30,540 bases of DNA from Alistipes sp. (GTDB lineage Bacteria > Bacteroidota > Bacteroidia > Bacteroidales > Rikenellaceae), in NCBI GenBank assembly GCA_017380955.1, contig JAFOCZ010000046.1, positions 1-30,540 on the forward strand. The letters are read 5' to 3'. Shown here one piece after another: positions 1 to 8,270 of the stretch. The notes under the pieces are model-generated. The model worked only from the letters and a program-made list of their open reading frames with translations. It was not told where the DNA came from and did no database searches. Every line of letters starts with the position of its first letter. Within the stretch, counting starts at the first letter, position 1. Position numbers and translations under genes: made by a program.

Positions 1-1623
1 AACACCATACTCTACGAGAGCGAGTTGAAGCAGGCAGAGGCGCTGGCACGCGAACTTATAGCCGTGGGCGTGGATGCCCTCATAGTGCAGGATATGGCAT
101 ACAGGGAGATGAACCTACCCGTAGAGTTACACGCCTCAACACAGGTGTGTAATATGACTCCCGAGGGTGCTAAGTTCCTCGAGGATAGCGGCTTTACGCG
201 CGTAATCCTGGAGCGTGCGCTATCGTTGGAGGAGATAAAGGACATCCGCAAGGCTACCACCGTAGACCTCGAGTGCTTCGTGCACGGCGCTATATGCGTT
301 GGTCATAGTGGTCGTTGCTACCTGTCGCGTTCGCAGTCTACACGCTCAGGAAATCGTGGTGAGTGCTCACAGCCTTGTCGCCTAACCTACGACCTCGTTA
401 CGGAGCGTGGCGAGAAACTCATAAGTGGCAAGCACCTCCTCTCGGTCAAGGATTTCGACCTCTCGGCACGCATCGGCGAGATGATAGACGCAGGTGTTAT
501 GTCGTTCAAGATTGAGGGTCGCCTCAAGGATGACAACTACATAAAAAACATCGTATCGTACTACCGCAAGGCTATCGACGAGGCGCTGAAAACACGCCCC
601 GACTGCGAGCGTCTGTCGGTTGGTGAGTCAGAGGTGGAGTTTGCGCCCGACCCAAAGAAGAGTTTCACACGCGACGGTGGCGAGTATATGTACTCAGGAA
701 AGCGTGGTGGTGTGGCATCGTTCAACACCCCCAAGGCTATAGGTGAGTATGTAGGCTCGGTGGCTGTGGTTGGCAAGCGCGATATAAAGGTTGTGACACG
801 CGAGACGCTGAACGCTGGTGATGGTCTGTGCTTCATCGCTGGGGATGGCATCATAGGCACAAACATCAACCGCGTAGATGGCAACACCATAGAGCCCAAC
901 CGTATGGAGGGCATCAAGGCAGGTATGGAGATATACCGCAACTACGACCACCGCTTCACGCAGAGTGTGGAGCGCAGCCGCACACGCCGTACCATAGCCG
1001 TGGAGTGCTGCCTCAACATCACGCAGACATCCATAACTGCCAGATTCACAGACGTAGAGGGCATAACGGCAGAGGTGACACGAAGTGTGGCACTGGAGGA
1101 GGCGAAGAATGCCGAGAAGATGGTTGCCGTAGCCCAGGAGCAGATGACAAAGAGTGGCGACACCATATTCCGCACCACACGAGTGGTGGTTACGGGTGGT
1201 GAGTGGTTTGTAACGGCGAAGGCTCTTGCCGAGATACGCCGCGAGGCCCTTGCGGTGTTGGCATCTAAACGTGCGGAGCAGAGCATACCTCACGACATCC
1301 GCACCGATGATGGTACTGCACAATATCCCGAGCGCCGTCTATCGCCGCAGCACAACGTCGTGAACTCGCTATCGCGCCAATTCTACAAGCGTCACGGCGT
1401 GGAGCATATTGTAGAGGGCTTGGATAGTTGGGCTTCGACACGTGGGGAGAGGGTTATGGAGTCGAGTTACTGCATCCGTCGTGAGATTGGCGAGTGCCTC
1501 AAGAAGGGCACTAAGATCCGCGAAAGACTCTTCATCGAACACGGCAGACACCGATATCTGTTAGATTTCGACTGCACCAACTGCAGGATGAGTCTTATTG
1601 ACTCATCACAGCAGTTTAAGTGA
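1..1623 (+). CDS. U32 family protein (RlhA/TrhP-like RNA hydroxylation family), 5' end outside window
   Basis: The frame is open from base 1 to the TGA at 1621-1623, so the N-terminus lies upstream of the window; about 540 codons are visible. The U32 signature is clear: a TIM-barrel-like segment with LHASTQ and then a cysteine cluster (CFVHGAIC, SGRC, GECSQPCR) at about nt 274-381. In this family such cysteines belong to an iron-sulphur site. U32 proteins were first called peptidases, but characterised members (RlhA/YdcP, TrhP/YegQ) hydroxylate cytidine or uridine in 23S rRNA or tRNA. The long C-terminal extension ending in a second Cys pair (DCTNC) fits the longer RlhA-like branch. I infer RNA modification without naming the substrate. 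The last codons and the stop lie in the inverted repeat of the neighbouring four-helix cassette. Confidence 0.85.
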   Translation, partial: NTILYESELKQAEALARELIAVGVDALIVQDMAYREMNLPVELHASTQVCNMTPEGAKFLEDSGFTRVILERALSLEEIKDIRKATTVDLECFVHGAICVGHSGRCYLSRSQSTRSGNRGECSQPCRLTYDLVTERGEKLISGKHLLSVKDFDLSARIGEMIDAGVMSFKIEGRLKDDNYIKNIVSYYRKAIDEALKTRPDCERLSVGESEVEFAPDPKKSFTRDGGEYMYSGKRGGVASFNTPKAIGEYVGSVAVVGKRDIKVVTRETLNAGDGLCFIAGDGIIGTNINRVDGNTIEPNRMEGIKAGMEIYRNYDHRFTQSVERSRTRRTIAVECCLNITQTSITARFTDVEGITAEVTRSVALEEAKNAEKMVAVAQEQMTKSGDTIFRTTRVVVTGGEWFVTAKALAEIRREALAVLASKRAEQSIPHDIRTDDGTAQYPERRLSPQHNVVNSLSRQFYKRHGVEHIVEGLDSWASTRGERVMESSYCIRREIGECLKKGTKIRERLFIEHGRHRYLLDFDCTNCRMSLIDSSQQFK

Positions 1624-1704
1624 AAGGTGAAAAGTGAAAACTGAAAAGTATGGTGCCTACGGCGTAGGTTTACAAGTGAAAGGTGAAAAGTGAAAAGTAT
1701 GGTG
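1615..1704. repeat. Left inverted-repeat flank of four-helix cassette (two GTGAAA-type copies)
   Basis: Positions 1615-1650 match the reverse complement of 2238-2273 at 34 of 36 bases, with mismatches only at two G/A positions. A second, shorter copy of the same unit lies at 1674-1704; both copies end in GAAAAGTATGGTG. Between them is a small perfect hairpin, CCTAC-GGC-GTAGG (1656-1668). The units are built from GTGAAA(A) heptamers, so part of the match reflects low complexity, but the order of the units and the CTGAAAAGTA end are shared with the right flank. Confidence 0.75.
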
Positions 1705-1759
1705 TGCTTCTCACAAAATTTAAAGTAGGGAACCTTCGCACAAACATAACACAATAACT

Positions 1760-2125
1760 ATGAACTCTAAGTACATAATAGATAATAAAAGTAAACGATT
1801 TGCTTTAAATATCATTAAATTGTGCAGACGTATTAACGAGGATAAAAAAGAGTTTTTGCTATCTAAACAATTGCTTAGAAGTGGAACGAGTATCGGAGCA
1901 AATATTCGCGAAAGGTTAAATGCACAGAGCAAAGCAGACTTTATAAACAAACTACAAATTGCCCTTAAAGAGGCTGATGAGAGTGCTTATTGGCTTGAAT
2001 TGCTTGTTGAAAGCGAAACTATTGACAACAACGATTTCGTACCATTATATAATGATTTAAAAGAGATAATAGCAATTATCACGGCGTCGATAAATAAGAT
2101 GAAAGCAAACGATGATTGCGAATAA
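1760..2125 (+). CDS. Four helix bundle protein (S23 / 23S rRNA intervening-sequence protein family)
   Basis: The 121-residue protein carries the hallmark of the family also called S23 or IVS-encoded protein: LLRSGTSIGANIRE at about residues 38-51, AQSKADFINKL, then ALKEADESAYWLELL. Related proteins are encoded in intervening sequences of 23S rRNA genes and, as Avd, in diversity-generating retroelements, where they form four-helix bundles that oligomerise and bind nucleic acid. No reverse transcriptase or rRNA lies nearby, so this is a free-standing copy of unknown function. The gene is visibly AT-rich (roughly one third G+C by eye) and prefers AAA/GAA/TTA, unlike the G+C-rich GAG/AAG genes on both sides. 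It is enclosed by inverted repeats (1615-1704 and 2155-2273), which suggests a laterally acquired cassette. ATG 1760 gives the family's usual length. Confidence 0.9.
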   Translation: MNSKYIIDNKSKRFALNIIKLCRRINEDKKEFLLSKQLLRSGTSIGANIRERLNAQSKADFINKLQIALKEADESAYWLELLVESETIDNNDFVPLYNDLKEIIAIITASINKMKANDDCE

Positions 2126-2154
2126 AAAGTGTTTTCTGAGATATGTGTTCCCCA

Positions 2155-2273
2155 CATTACTTTTCAGTTTCACTAAAAAATAAGTAACAAGATTTGTGAA
2201 AGAAAAGCGATTATTGAAATATGCGTCGCAGACTCATTACTTTTCAGTTTTCACCTTTCACTTTTCACTTAAA
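2155..2273. repeat. Right inverted-repeat flank of four-helix cassette (two copies)
   Basis: CATTACTTTTCAGTTTCAC at 2155-2173 recurs as CATTACTTTTCAGTTTTCAC at 2235-2254, 80 bp later. The bases just before each copy (GATATGTG and AATATGCG) are also alike, so the flank contains a degenerate direct duplication. The outer copy (2238-2273) is the reverse complement of the left flank at 1615-1650. The 157 bases between the four-helix gene and the next gene hold nothing else that I can recognise. Confidence 0.7.
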
Positions 2274-2282
2274 ACATAAGAG

Positions 2283-3167
2283 ATGATAAAGCAACTAACA
2301 CCCAACATTGCTGATTATGAACTTCTTGACACTGGTGATGGCGAGAAGTTGGAGCGTTTTGGAAAATATGTAGTGCGCCGCCCCGAGCCACAGGCCATAT
2401 GGCGTAAGAGCCTCAAGGAGAGTGCGTGGCAGGGTGCTGATGCATCGTTCTTGCGCGACTCTAAGTCCGAGGAGCGTGGTGAGTGGCGTCTGAAGCCTAC
2501 GATGCCTTCGCGCTGGAGCGTGGCCTTCGACTACAAGGCTATGCACCTGCGTATGCGTCTGGCGCTCACCTCGTTCAAGCACGTCGGAATATTCCCCGAG
2601 CAGGCGGCAAACTGGATGTTTATATACGACACTATCGAGGAGTTGAAGGCTAAAGGTATAGAGCGCCCTAAGGTGCTGAATCTCTTTGCCTACACAGGTG
2701 GTGCTACGCTTGCGGCACGTGCCGCAGGCGCCGATGTCACACACGTAGACTCTGTGAAGCAGGTTGTAACGTGGTCGCGCGAGAATATGGAGGCATCGGG
2801 ACTCGACGGCGTGCGCTGGATTGTGGAGGATGCCACAAAGTTTGTGGAGCGTGAGGTGCGTCGTGGCAATAAGTACCACGCCATAATCCTCGACCCTCCG
2901 GCATATGGTCGTGGTGCTAATGGCGAGAAGTGGGTATTGGAGGATGACATATGCCATATGCTCGAGTGCTGCGGTCAGTTACTCGAGAAGGAGAATGCCT
3001 TTCTGGTCTTCAACCTCTACTCTATGGGACTCTCGGCGATGCTGGCACGCACCGCTGTGCATCAGGCATTTGGAGCGCCCGTAACAGAGCAGATGGGAGA
3101 ACTATACTTCGAGGATAGGAGCAAGAAGCAGATACCTTTTGGCACATACTATCGTTTCAAGAGATAG
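2283..3167 (+). CDS. Class I SAM-dependent methyltransferase, RlmI/RlmK-like (PF10672 type)
   Basis: The 294-residue protein has a Rossmann methyltransferase core: motif I NLFAYTGGATLAA (about residues 133-145), the acidic end of strand 2 at HVDS (154-157), a VEDA segment (181-184) and motif IV LDPPAYGRG (203-211). The LDPP motif and the order of motifs resemble the catalytic half of RlmI/RlmK, which methylate cytosine C5 or guanine N2 in 23S rRNA, but the N-terminal PUA domain of RlmI is absent. I infer an RNA (probably rRNA) methyltransferase; the target base is unknown. The gene starts just beyond the four-helix cassette and runs almost into the chromate-transporter gene. ATG 2283 is the first good start after the repeat. 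Confidence 0.85.
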   Translation: MIKQLTPNIADYELLDTGDGEKLERFGKYVVRRPEPQAIWRKSLKESAWQGADASFLRDSKSEERGEWRLKPTMPSRWSVAFDYKAMHLRMRLALTSFKHVGIFPEQAANWMFIYDTIEELKAKGIERPKVLNLFAYTGGATLAARAAGADVTHVDSVKQVVTWSRENMEASGLDGVRWIVEDATKFVEREVRRGNKYHAIILDPPAYGRGANGEKWVLEDDICHMLECCGQLLEKENAFLVFNLYSMGLSAMLARTAVHQAFGAPVTEQMGELYFEDRSKKQIPFGTYYRFKR

Positions 3168-3175
3168 TGAGCACT

Positions 3176-3718
3176 ATGTCGCAGTTGTTTGAGATATTCT
3201 GGTCGTTCCTGAAGATTGGAGCATTCACCTTTGGTGGTGGCTACGCTATGATACCCCTCATCCAGCACGAGGTTATACACCGCCGTGGCTGGCTCTCGGA
3301 GCAGGAGTTCATAGAGTTACTCACCATAGCGCAGACCGCTCCAGGCCCTATATCTCTCAACACCGCAGTCTTTGTGGGTTACAAATATCGCCGTTACTGG
3401 GGTGCTCTGGCTGCCGTGACAGGCGTTGTTATACCCTCGTTTGTGATTATACTGTTCATCGCGATATTCTTCGCCGGCATCCGCAATAACATATGGGTAG
3501 ACGCAGCGTTCAAGGGTATGCGTCCTGCCGTTGTTGCGCTCATCGTAGCACCCATAGTGGGACTTACGAAGGGTATGCACTGGCGTGGTGTGAGCATCGC
3601 CTTGGCAACCGCCGTTGTGGTGTGGTATTTCGGATTCTCACCTATATGGCTACTCATAGCAGGTGCTATAGGTGGTGTGTTGTGGTACGCACGTAGAGGA
3701 GAGGAGGCGGAGTTATGA
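3176..3718 (+). CDS. Chromate transporter family protein, first half-size subunit
   Basis: A 180-residue membrane protein of the CHR family. It begins with FLKIGAFTFGGGYAMIPLIQ, followed by a WLSEQEFIELLTIAQTAPGPISLN segment in which PGP is the family motif, and then hydrophobic spans. Short-chain CHR proteins usually occur as adjacent pairs that together equal one full-length ChrA, as seen here. ATG 3176 is chosen because the product then starts directly at the conserved first helix; a GTG at 3167, overlapping the previous stop, would add three residues. The stop overlaps the next start as ATGA. Family members export chromate, but many genomic copies have no proven substrate. Confidence 0.88.
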   Translation: MSQLFEIFWSFLKIGAFTFGGGYAMIPLIQHEVIHRRGWLSEQEFIELLTIAQTAPGPISLNTAVFVGYKYRRYWGALAAVTGVVIPSFVIILFIAIFFAGIRNNIWVDAAFKGMRPAVVALIVAPIVGLTKGMHWRGVSIALATAVVVWYFGFSPIWLLIAGAIGGVLWYARRGEEAEL

Positions 3719-4260
3719 TTGCGACACTTATCCAACTCTTCATCAGTTACCTGAAGATAGGCTTCTTCGGCTTTGGCGGCGGCTATGCTATGCTCTCGCT
3801 CATTCACAGCGAGGTTGTGGTGAACAACGCGTGGCTCACAAACAGCCAATTTACCGACATAGTAGCCATATCGCAGATGACACCAGGCCCTATCGCCATA
3901 AACTCCGCTACATACATCGGCTATGAGGTTGCGGGTGTCGCAGGCTCTGTAGTAGCCACAGTGGCTGTATGTCTGCCGGCGCTGACGCTGATGATGCTCA
4001 TAACGCACTTCTTCCTGAAGTTACGCGACAACCGCTATATGAAGGGTGCTGTGAGAGGTATGCGTCCTGTGGTTGTGGGTATGATTGCCTCGGCGGCGCT
4101 GCTGCTTATGTTTTCCCACTCCGAGGATGGCAAGAGTTTCATAGATGGCTGGAGTTGGGCGATATTTGCCCTGACACTTGTGGGCTCGGCACGCAAGGTC
4201 AACCCAATACTTCTAATCATCCTGTCGGGTGTTGCGGGAGTGGTGATTTATGGATTGTAA
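3715..4260 (+). CDS. Chromate transporter family protein, second half-size subunit
   Basis: A 181-residue partner of the preceding protein with the same layout: YLKIGFFGFGGGYAMLSLI at the start, then SQFTDIVAISQMTPGPIAIN, and four or more hydrophobic spans. The ATGA overlap with the upstream gene implies translational coupling and an equal-ratio heteromer in the inner membrane. The two proteins are clearly paralogous in their first 70 residues and diverge after that. No chromate-responsive regulator (ChrB-like) is visible nearby, so the chromate role is a family assignment only. Confidence 0.88.
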   Translation: MIATLIQLFISYLKIGFFGFGGGYAMLSLIHSEVVVNNAWLTNSQFTDIVAISQMTPGPIAINSATYIGYEVAGVAGSVVATVAVCLPALTLMMLITHFFLKLRDNRYMKGAVRGMRPVVVGMIASAALLLMFSHSEDGKSFIDGWSWAIFALTLVGSARKVNPILLIILSGVAGVVIYGL

Positions 4261-4277
4261 AAGATAACACTAACATT

Positions 4278-6671
4278 ATGAGTAACAACAATATAGATAT
4301 ATTACAAGGTCTAAACCCTGCACAACGTGATGCCGTTACCAACTACAACGGCCCATCGTTGATTATCGCAGGTGCTGGGTCGGGAAAGACACGAGTGCTG
4401 ACCACACGTATCGCCTATATGCTTGCCCAGGGCGTGGCGGCAAGTTCTATCCTTGCCCTTACGTTTACCAATAAGGCGGCGCGTGAGATGCGCGAGCGTA
4501 TCGAGAAGTTGGTAGGCCCTGAGGCGAGGTATATTCGTATGGGTACGTTTCACTCTGTCTTTGCGCGTATCCTGAGGGAGAATGCCGAAAAACTTGGCTA
4601 CCCCGAGAGTTTCACCATCTATGAGCCTAACGATGTCAAAAACCTTATAAAGACCATCGTAAAGGAGAAGAACCTCTCGGAGGAGAGGTATAAGCCCCAG
4701 GCTGTGGCGGCACGCATCTCTATGGCCAAGAACTGCCTTATAACCCCCGGAGCGTATAAGGCTAACGCTGTGTTGGCTGGCGAGGATCGCGAGGCGAAGA
4801 TGCCCGAGGTGGGAGATATATACATCGAGTATTGTAACCGCTGCAAGCGCAATGGCGCTATGGACTTCGACGACCTGCTCCTGCAGACCAACATCCTGCT
4901 TCGTGACTACCCCGAGGTTTTGGAGCAATATCAGGATAAGTTTAAGTATGTGTTGGTGGATGAGTACCAGGATACCAATATGGCGCAGTATATCATCGTG
5001 CGCCGCCTGGCGTTGAAGCACTCCAACGTCTGCGTTGTGGGTGATGATGCGCAGAGTATCTATGCGTTCCGAGGTGCTAAGATTGAGAATATCCTCTCGT
5101 TCCAGCGCGACTACCCCACCACCAAAGTCTACAAACTCGAGCAGAACTACCGCTCTACGCAGACCATCGTAGAGGCTGCCAACTCGCTCATTGCCCACAA
5201 CTCGCGCCGCCTGGATAAGCGTTGCTTCTCGGCAGCCGATAAGGGCGAGAAGATTCGTCTGGTGAGGGTACTGGAGGATAGTTACGAGCCTGTAGAGGTG
5301 GCTATGGACATAAAGGACAGGGTGCGTGATGGCGCTGAGTGGCGTGACTTCGCGATTCTCTATCGTACCAACAAGCAGCACGGTCTCTTTGAGGCGGCAT
5401 TCACACGTCGTGGAATACCATATCGTGTTTACAAGGGTATGTCGCTTCTCGAGCATAAGGATGTGCGTAATATGCTGGCATACCTCTGCGTAATCCTCAA
5501 CCCTAACGACGACGAGTCGTTCAAGCGCATCATCAACTACCCTGCGCGAGGTATTGGTGATACGACCGTAGCACGCATCGGCGAGATTGCCGCACAGCGT
5601 CAGACATCGATGTGGCACACCGTAAATGCCCTTGTAGGCTCTACGGAGGCTATGGGACAGGTAGAGAAGGTTGTCGTGAGGAAGGTTGCCGACTTTGTGA
5701 AGATGATAAACGAACTCTCGGCAATGCGTATGGAGATGGGCGTTTGTGACTTTGCCAAGGAGGTTATGATGCGCTCGGGAATCCTCCACGAATTGGAGAA
5801 GGAGAAGAAGCCCGAGAATGACACCGCAAAGGACTACCTCGACCAGTTGCTGGCGATGATGAGTTCGTATGAGGATGAGTGTGACAGAGAGATGGAGGAG
5901 GGACTTCGTGAGGAGTCGCAGACACCAACTGTCGACGAGTGGATGCAGAATATTATGTTGCAGACCGACCAGGATAACGAGGATGATGGCAACAAGGTGA
6001 CACTTATGACCGTACACTCGGCCAAAGGCTTGGAGTATGACTATGTATATATCGTTGGTATGGAGGAGGGGTTGTTCCCATCGTCACGCTCGGTGGAGTC
6101 TATAACCGACTTGGAGGAGGAGCGACGACTGATGTATGTGGCTATAACACGCGCCAAGAGGGCTGCGATGCTCTCATTCTCGGAGATGCGCCGTGTGTGG
6201 GGTAAGACCGAGAACACCAAGCCCAGCCGCTTCCTTGCCGAGATAGATGCCGAGTGGCTCGATGCCAACTTCGATATCGAGGATTTGAAGGGTCGCAACC
6301 GCTGGGAGCGCGCCACAACAGAGGAGGGACGCCCACATATGGAGTCGCTCAAGAGCCGCTATGGCAACCAGGGTGGCGGACGTCCGGCAAACGCCACACC
6401 ACAGCGTCCACGCCCCGAGATTATCTCTACACCAAAGCCTCTCGACCCCGAGCGAGCAGGAATGCGTAAGGTAACACCGCAAATGGGCAGTGGCACACCA
6501 TCAGGGGCTTGTGACTATGCCGTTGGTGACCGCGTATCGCACCCTAAGTTTGGTGCAGGACGTGTGGAGCGCATCGAGGAGTTGGCAACAGACCACAAGG
6601 TGGTTATCGCTTTCGACAACTACGGCTCGAAGACCCTTCTTGCCAAGTTTGCAAAACTTACTAAACTATAG
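4278..6671 (+). CDS. UvrD/PcrA-type superfamily 1 DNA helicase
   Basis: A 797-residue SF1A 3'-5' helicase with all expected motifs: Walker A AGAGSGKT (31-38), the TFTNKAAREM segment, DEYQDTN (Walker B/motif II), GDDAQSIYAFRGA (motif III), EQNYRST (motif IV), TVHSAKGLEYDYVYIVGMEEG (motif V) and EEERRLMYVAITRAKR (motif VI). The C-terminus has the small Tudor-like PcrA domain (GDRVSHPKFGAGRVERIE), which in PcrA contacts RNA polymerase. It acts in nucleotide excision repair and in clearing protein roadblocks. The frame is open upstream into the chromate gene, but ATG 4278, 17 bases after that stop, starts right before the conserved LNPAQRDAV and is the natural start. Confidence 0.95.
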   Translation: MSNNNIDILQGLNPAQRDAVTNYNGPSLIIAGAGSGKTRVLTTRIAYMLAQGVAASSILALTFTNKAAREMRERIEKLVGPEARYIRMGTFHSVFARILRENAEKLGYPESFTIYEPNDVKNLIKTIVKEKNLSEERYKPQAVAARISMAKNCLITPGAYKANAVLAGEDREAKMPEVGDIYIEYCNRCKRNGAMDFDDLLLQTNILLRDYPEVLEQYQDKFKYVLVDEYQDTNMAQYIIVRRLALKHSNVCVVGDDAQSIYAFRGAKIENILSFQRDYPTTKVYKLEQNYRSTQTIVEAANSLIAHNSRRLDKRCFSAADKGEKIRLVRVLEDSYEPVEVAMDIKDRVRDGAEWRDFAILYRTNKQHGLFEAAFTRRGIPYRVYKGMSLLEHKDVRNMLAYLCVILNPNDDESFKRIINYPARGIGDTTVARIGEIAAQRQTSMWHTVNALVGSTEAMGQVEKVVVRKVADFVKMINELSAMRMEMGVCDFAKEVMMRSGILHELEKEKKPENDTAKDYLDQLLAMMSSYEDECDREMEEGLREESQTPTVDEWMQNIMLQTDQDNEDDGNKVTLMTVHSAKGLEYDYVYIVGMEEGLFPSSRSVESITDLEEERRLMYVAITRAKRAAMLSFSEMRRVWGKTENTKPSRFLAEIDAEWLDANFDIEDLKGRNRWERATTEEGRPHMESLKSRYGNQGGGRPANATPQRPRPEIISTPKPLDPERAGMRKVTPQMGSGTPSGACDYAVGDRVSHPKFGAGRVERIEELATDHKVVIAFDNYGSKTLLAKFAKLTKL

Positions 6672-6674
6672 GAT

Positions 6675-7613
6675 ATGAGCGAGCAGGTGATGGTTTCGGT
6701 CATTATGACCACCTATAACCACGAGCGATATATAGCCCACGCCATCGAGAGCGTGCTGCGCCAGCAGACCGACTTCCGCATCGAGATTGTCATCGGCGAG
6801 GATTGCAGCACCGACCGCACACGCGCCATTGCCGAGGATTATGCACAGCAGTATCCCGAGGCGATACGCATCGTGACATCCGAGGAGAATGTGGGATGGC
6901 GTAAGAACTATCGTCGCACCATAGCCGCCGCGCGTGGCAAGTATATCGCATTGCTCGATGGCGACGACTACTTCACACATCGCAAAAAGTTGCAGATGCA
7001 GGTGGACCTGCTCGAGGCACACCCCGAGGTGGGTATGTGCTATGGACGTTCGGAGCGTGTGGATGAGGCGGGAAACACCACTATATACCCCGAGGGTGAA
7101 TGTCTCACAACCTTCGAGGCTATGCTGCGCCGCAACCCTGCCGAGAACTGCACTACGATGGCTCGCCGCGAGTTGGTGGAGCAATATTACAAGGAGATAC
7201 GCCCCGAGGAGCATCCCGAGTGGCGCACCGACGACCTGCCAATGTGGTTGTGGTTTGCGGCACGCAGCCGCTATGTGAGCATAGACTGCCCTATGGCGGT
7301 ACATCGTGTGCTCCGCGAGAGCGTGAGCCACAACCCCGACTACCGCAAGAAGATAGAGTTTGTGGACTCGTTATACGACATAAGCCTCTTCTACGATAAT
7401 AGGTATAACGAGAGCCGTATGCACGATGAGTTGCAACGCTCGAAGCATAACACCGCGCTATGGGTGTTGTCCTACAATGGTGGCATAGGCGAGTATCTAC
7501 GTCGCTGGATTCGTGATGCCAAGGCATACCGCCCACTAATCAAAAACATAGCCTCATACGGCCTCTTCGTGAAGAAGATATGCTGGCGTATGTGGGTAAA
7601 ACAGACAAGATAA
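6675..7613 (+). CDS. Family 2 glycosyltransferase
   Basis: A 312-residue GT-A fold glycosyltransferase. The N-terminus has VSVIMTTYNHERYIAHAIES (8-27), an EDCSTD nucleotide-sugar segment (42-47) and the metal-binding DGDD (95-98). The second half contains an ENCTTM segment and ends in a basic tail (YGLFVKKICWRMW), without a clear transmembrane span. The donor and acceptor cannot be read from the sequence. There is no polysaccharide cluster around it: it sits 3 bases after uvrD and directly abuts nth, so it probably rides in a mixed housekeeping operon. Alternatives are lipopolysaccharide, capsule or protein glycosylation. Confidence 0.88.
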   Translation: MSEQVMVSVIMTTYNHERYIAHAIESVLRQQTDFRIEIVIGEDCSTDRTRAIAEDYAQQYPEAIRIVTSEENVGWRKNYRRTIAAARGKYIALLDGDDYFTHRKKLQMQVDLLEAHPEVGMCYGRSERVDEAGNTTIYPEGECLTTFEAMLRRNPAENCTTMARRELVEQYYKEIRPEEHPEWRTDDLPMWLWFAARSRYVSIDCPMAVHRVLRESVSHNPDYRKKIEFVDSLYDISLFYDNRYNESRMHDELQRSKHNTALWVLSYNGGIGEYLRRWIRDAKAYRPLIKNIASYGLFVKKICWRMWVKQTR

Positions 7614-8270
7614 ATGACTACAAAAGAGCGATATACGAGGGTTATAGAGTACTTCTCAAAGACGATGCCTACGGCAGAGAGCGAGTTGAACTACCGCACA
7701 CCGTTTGAGTTGTTAGTGGCTGTGGTGCTCTCGGCACAATGTACCGACAAGAGGGTGAATATGACCACCCCAGCACTCTTCGAGCGCTACCCTACGCCCT
7801 TCGAGATGGCGGAGGCATCGGAGGAGGATATCTTCCAATATATCAAGAGCATATCATATCCCAATAACAAAGCGAAACACTTAGCGACACTCTCGCGCCA
7901 ACTTGTAGAGAAGTTTGGTGGTGAGGTGCCCTACGACCCAAAGGATTTGGAGTCGTTGCAGGGTGTGGGGCGTAAGACCGCAAATGTTGTAGGTGCGGTG
8001 CTATGGGGCAGAGAGGTGATGCCCGTAGATACCCACGTCTTCCGTGTGGCAGCACGCATAGGACTCTCCAAGGATGCTAAGACACCGCTTGCCACAGAGC
8101 GCCAACTGGAGAAGGGATTCCCCAAGGAGTTGCTGCCTATAGCCCACCACTGGCTAATACTCCACGGACGTTATGTCTGCGTGGCGCGTAACCCCAAGTG
8201 CAAGGCGTGTGGCATCACGGAGGTGTGTAAATATTATCAGCAAACTATAAAGTTATCTAAAGATGAATAA
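7614..8270 (+). CDS. nth: Endonuclease III
   Basis: A 218-residue bifunctional DNA glycosylase/AP lyase of base excision repair that removes oxidised pyrimidines. The helix-hairpin-helix motif LQGVGRKTANVV contains the catalytic Lys (K121), and VDTHVFRV contains the catalytic Asp (D139). The C-terminal [4Fe-4S] loop has the canonical spacing C-x6-C-x2-C-x5-C (C189, C196, C199, C205). The length matches the family. The ATG directly follows the stop of the glycosyltransferase and the 3' end overlaps the next start by 8 bases, so the gene is in a transcription unit with both neighbours. Confidence 0.96.
   Translation: MTTKERYTRVIEYFSKTMPTAESELNYRTPFELLVAVVLSAQCTDKRVNMTTPALFERYPTPFEMAEASEEDIFQYIKSISYPNNKAKHLATLSRQLVEKFGGEVPYDPKDLESLQGVGRKTANVVGAVLWGREVMPVDTHVFRVAARIGLSKDAKTPLATERQLEKGFPKELLPIAHHWLILHGRYVCVARNPKCKACGITEVCKYYQQTIKLSKDE

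Noticed and set aside
1656..1668. CCTACGGCGTAGG hairpin as terminator of the U32 gene
   Set aside because: The stem is only five base pairs with no following U-tract; it is better seen as part of the repeat flank.
3969..4277. Upstream extension of the helicase frame by 103 codons
   Set aside because: It overlaps the second chromate-transporter gene in another frame and adds no helicase sequence; ATG 4278 begins at the conserved N-terminus.
4311..6017. A 568-residue open frame antisense to the UvrD helicase gene
   Set aside because: It has no recognisable motif and lies fully opposite a gene with every SF1 helicase motif; the open frame is a by-product of strong codon bias.
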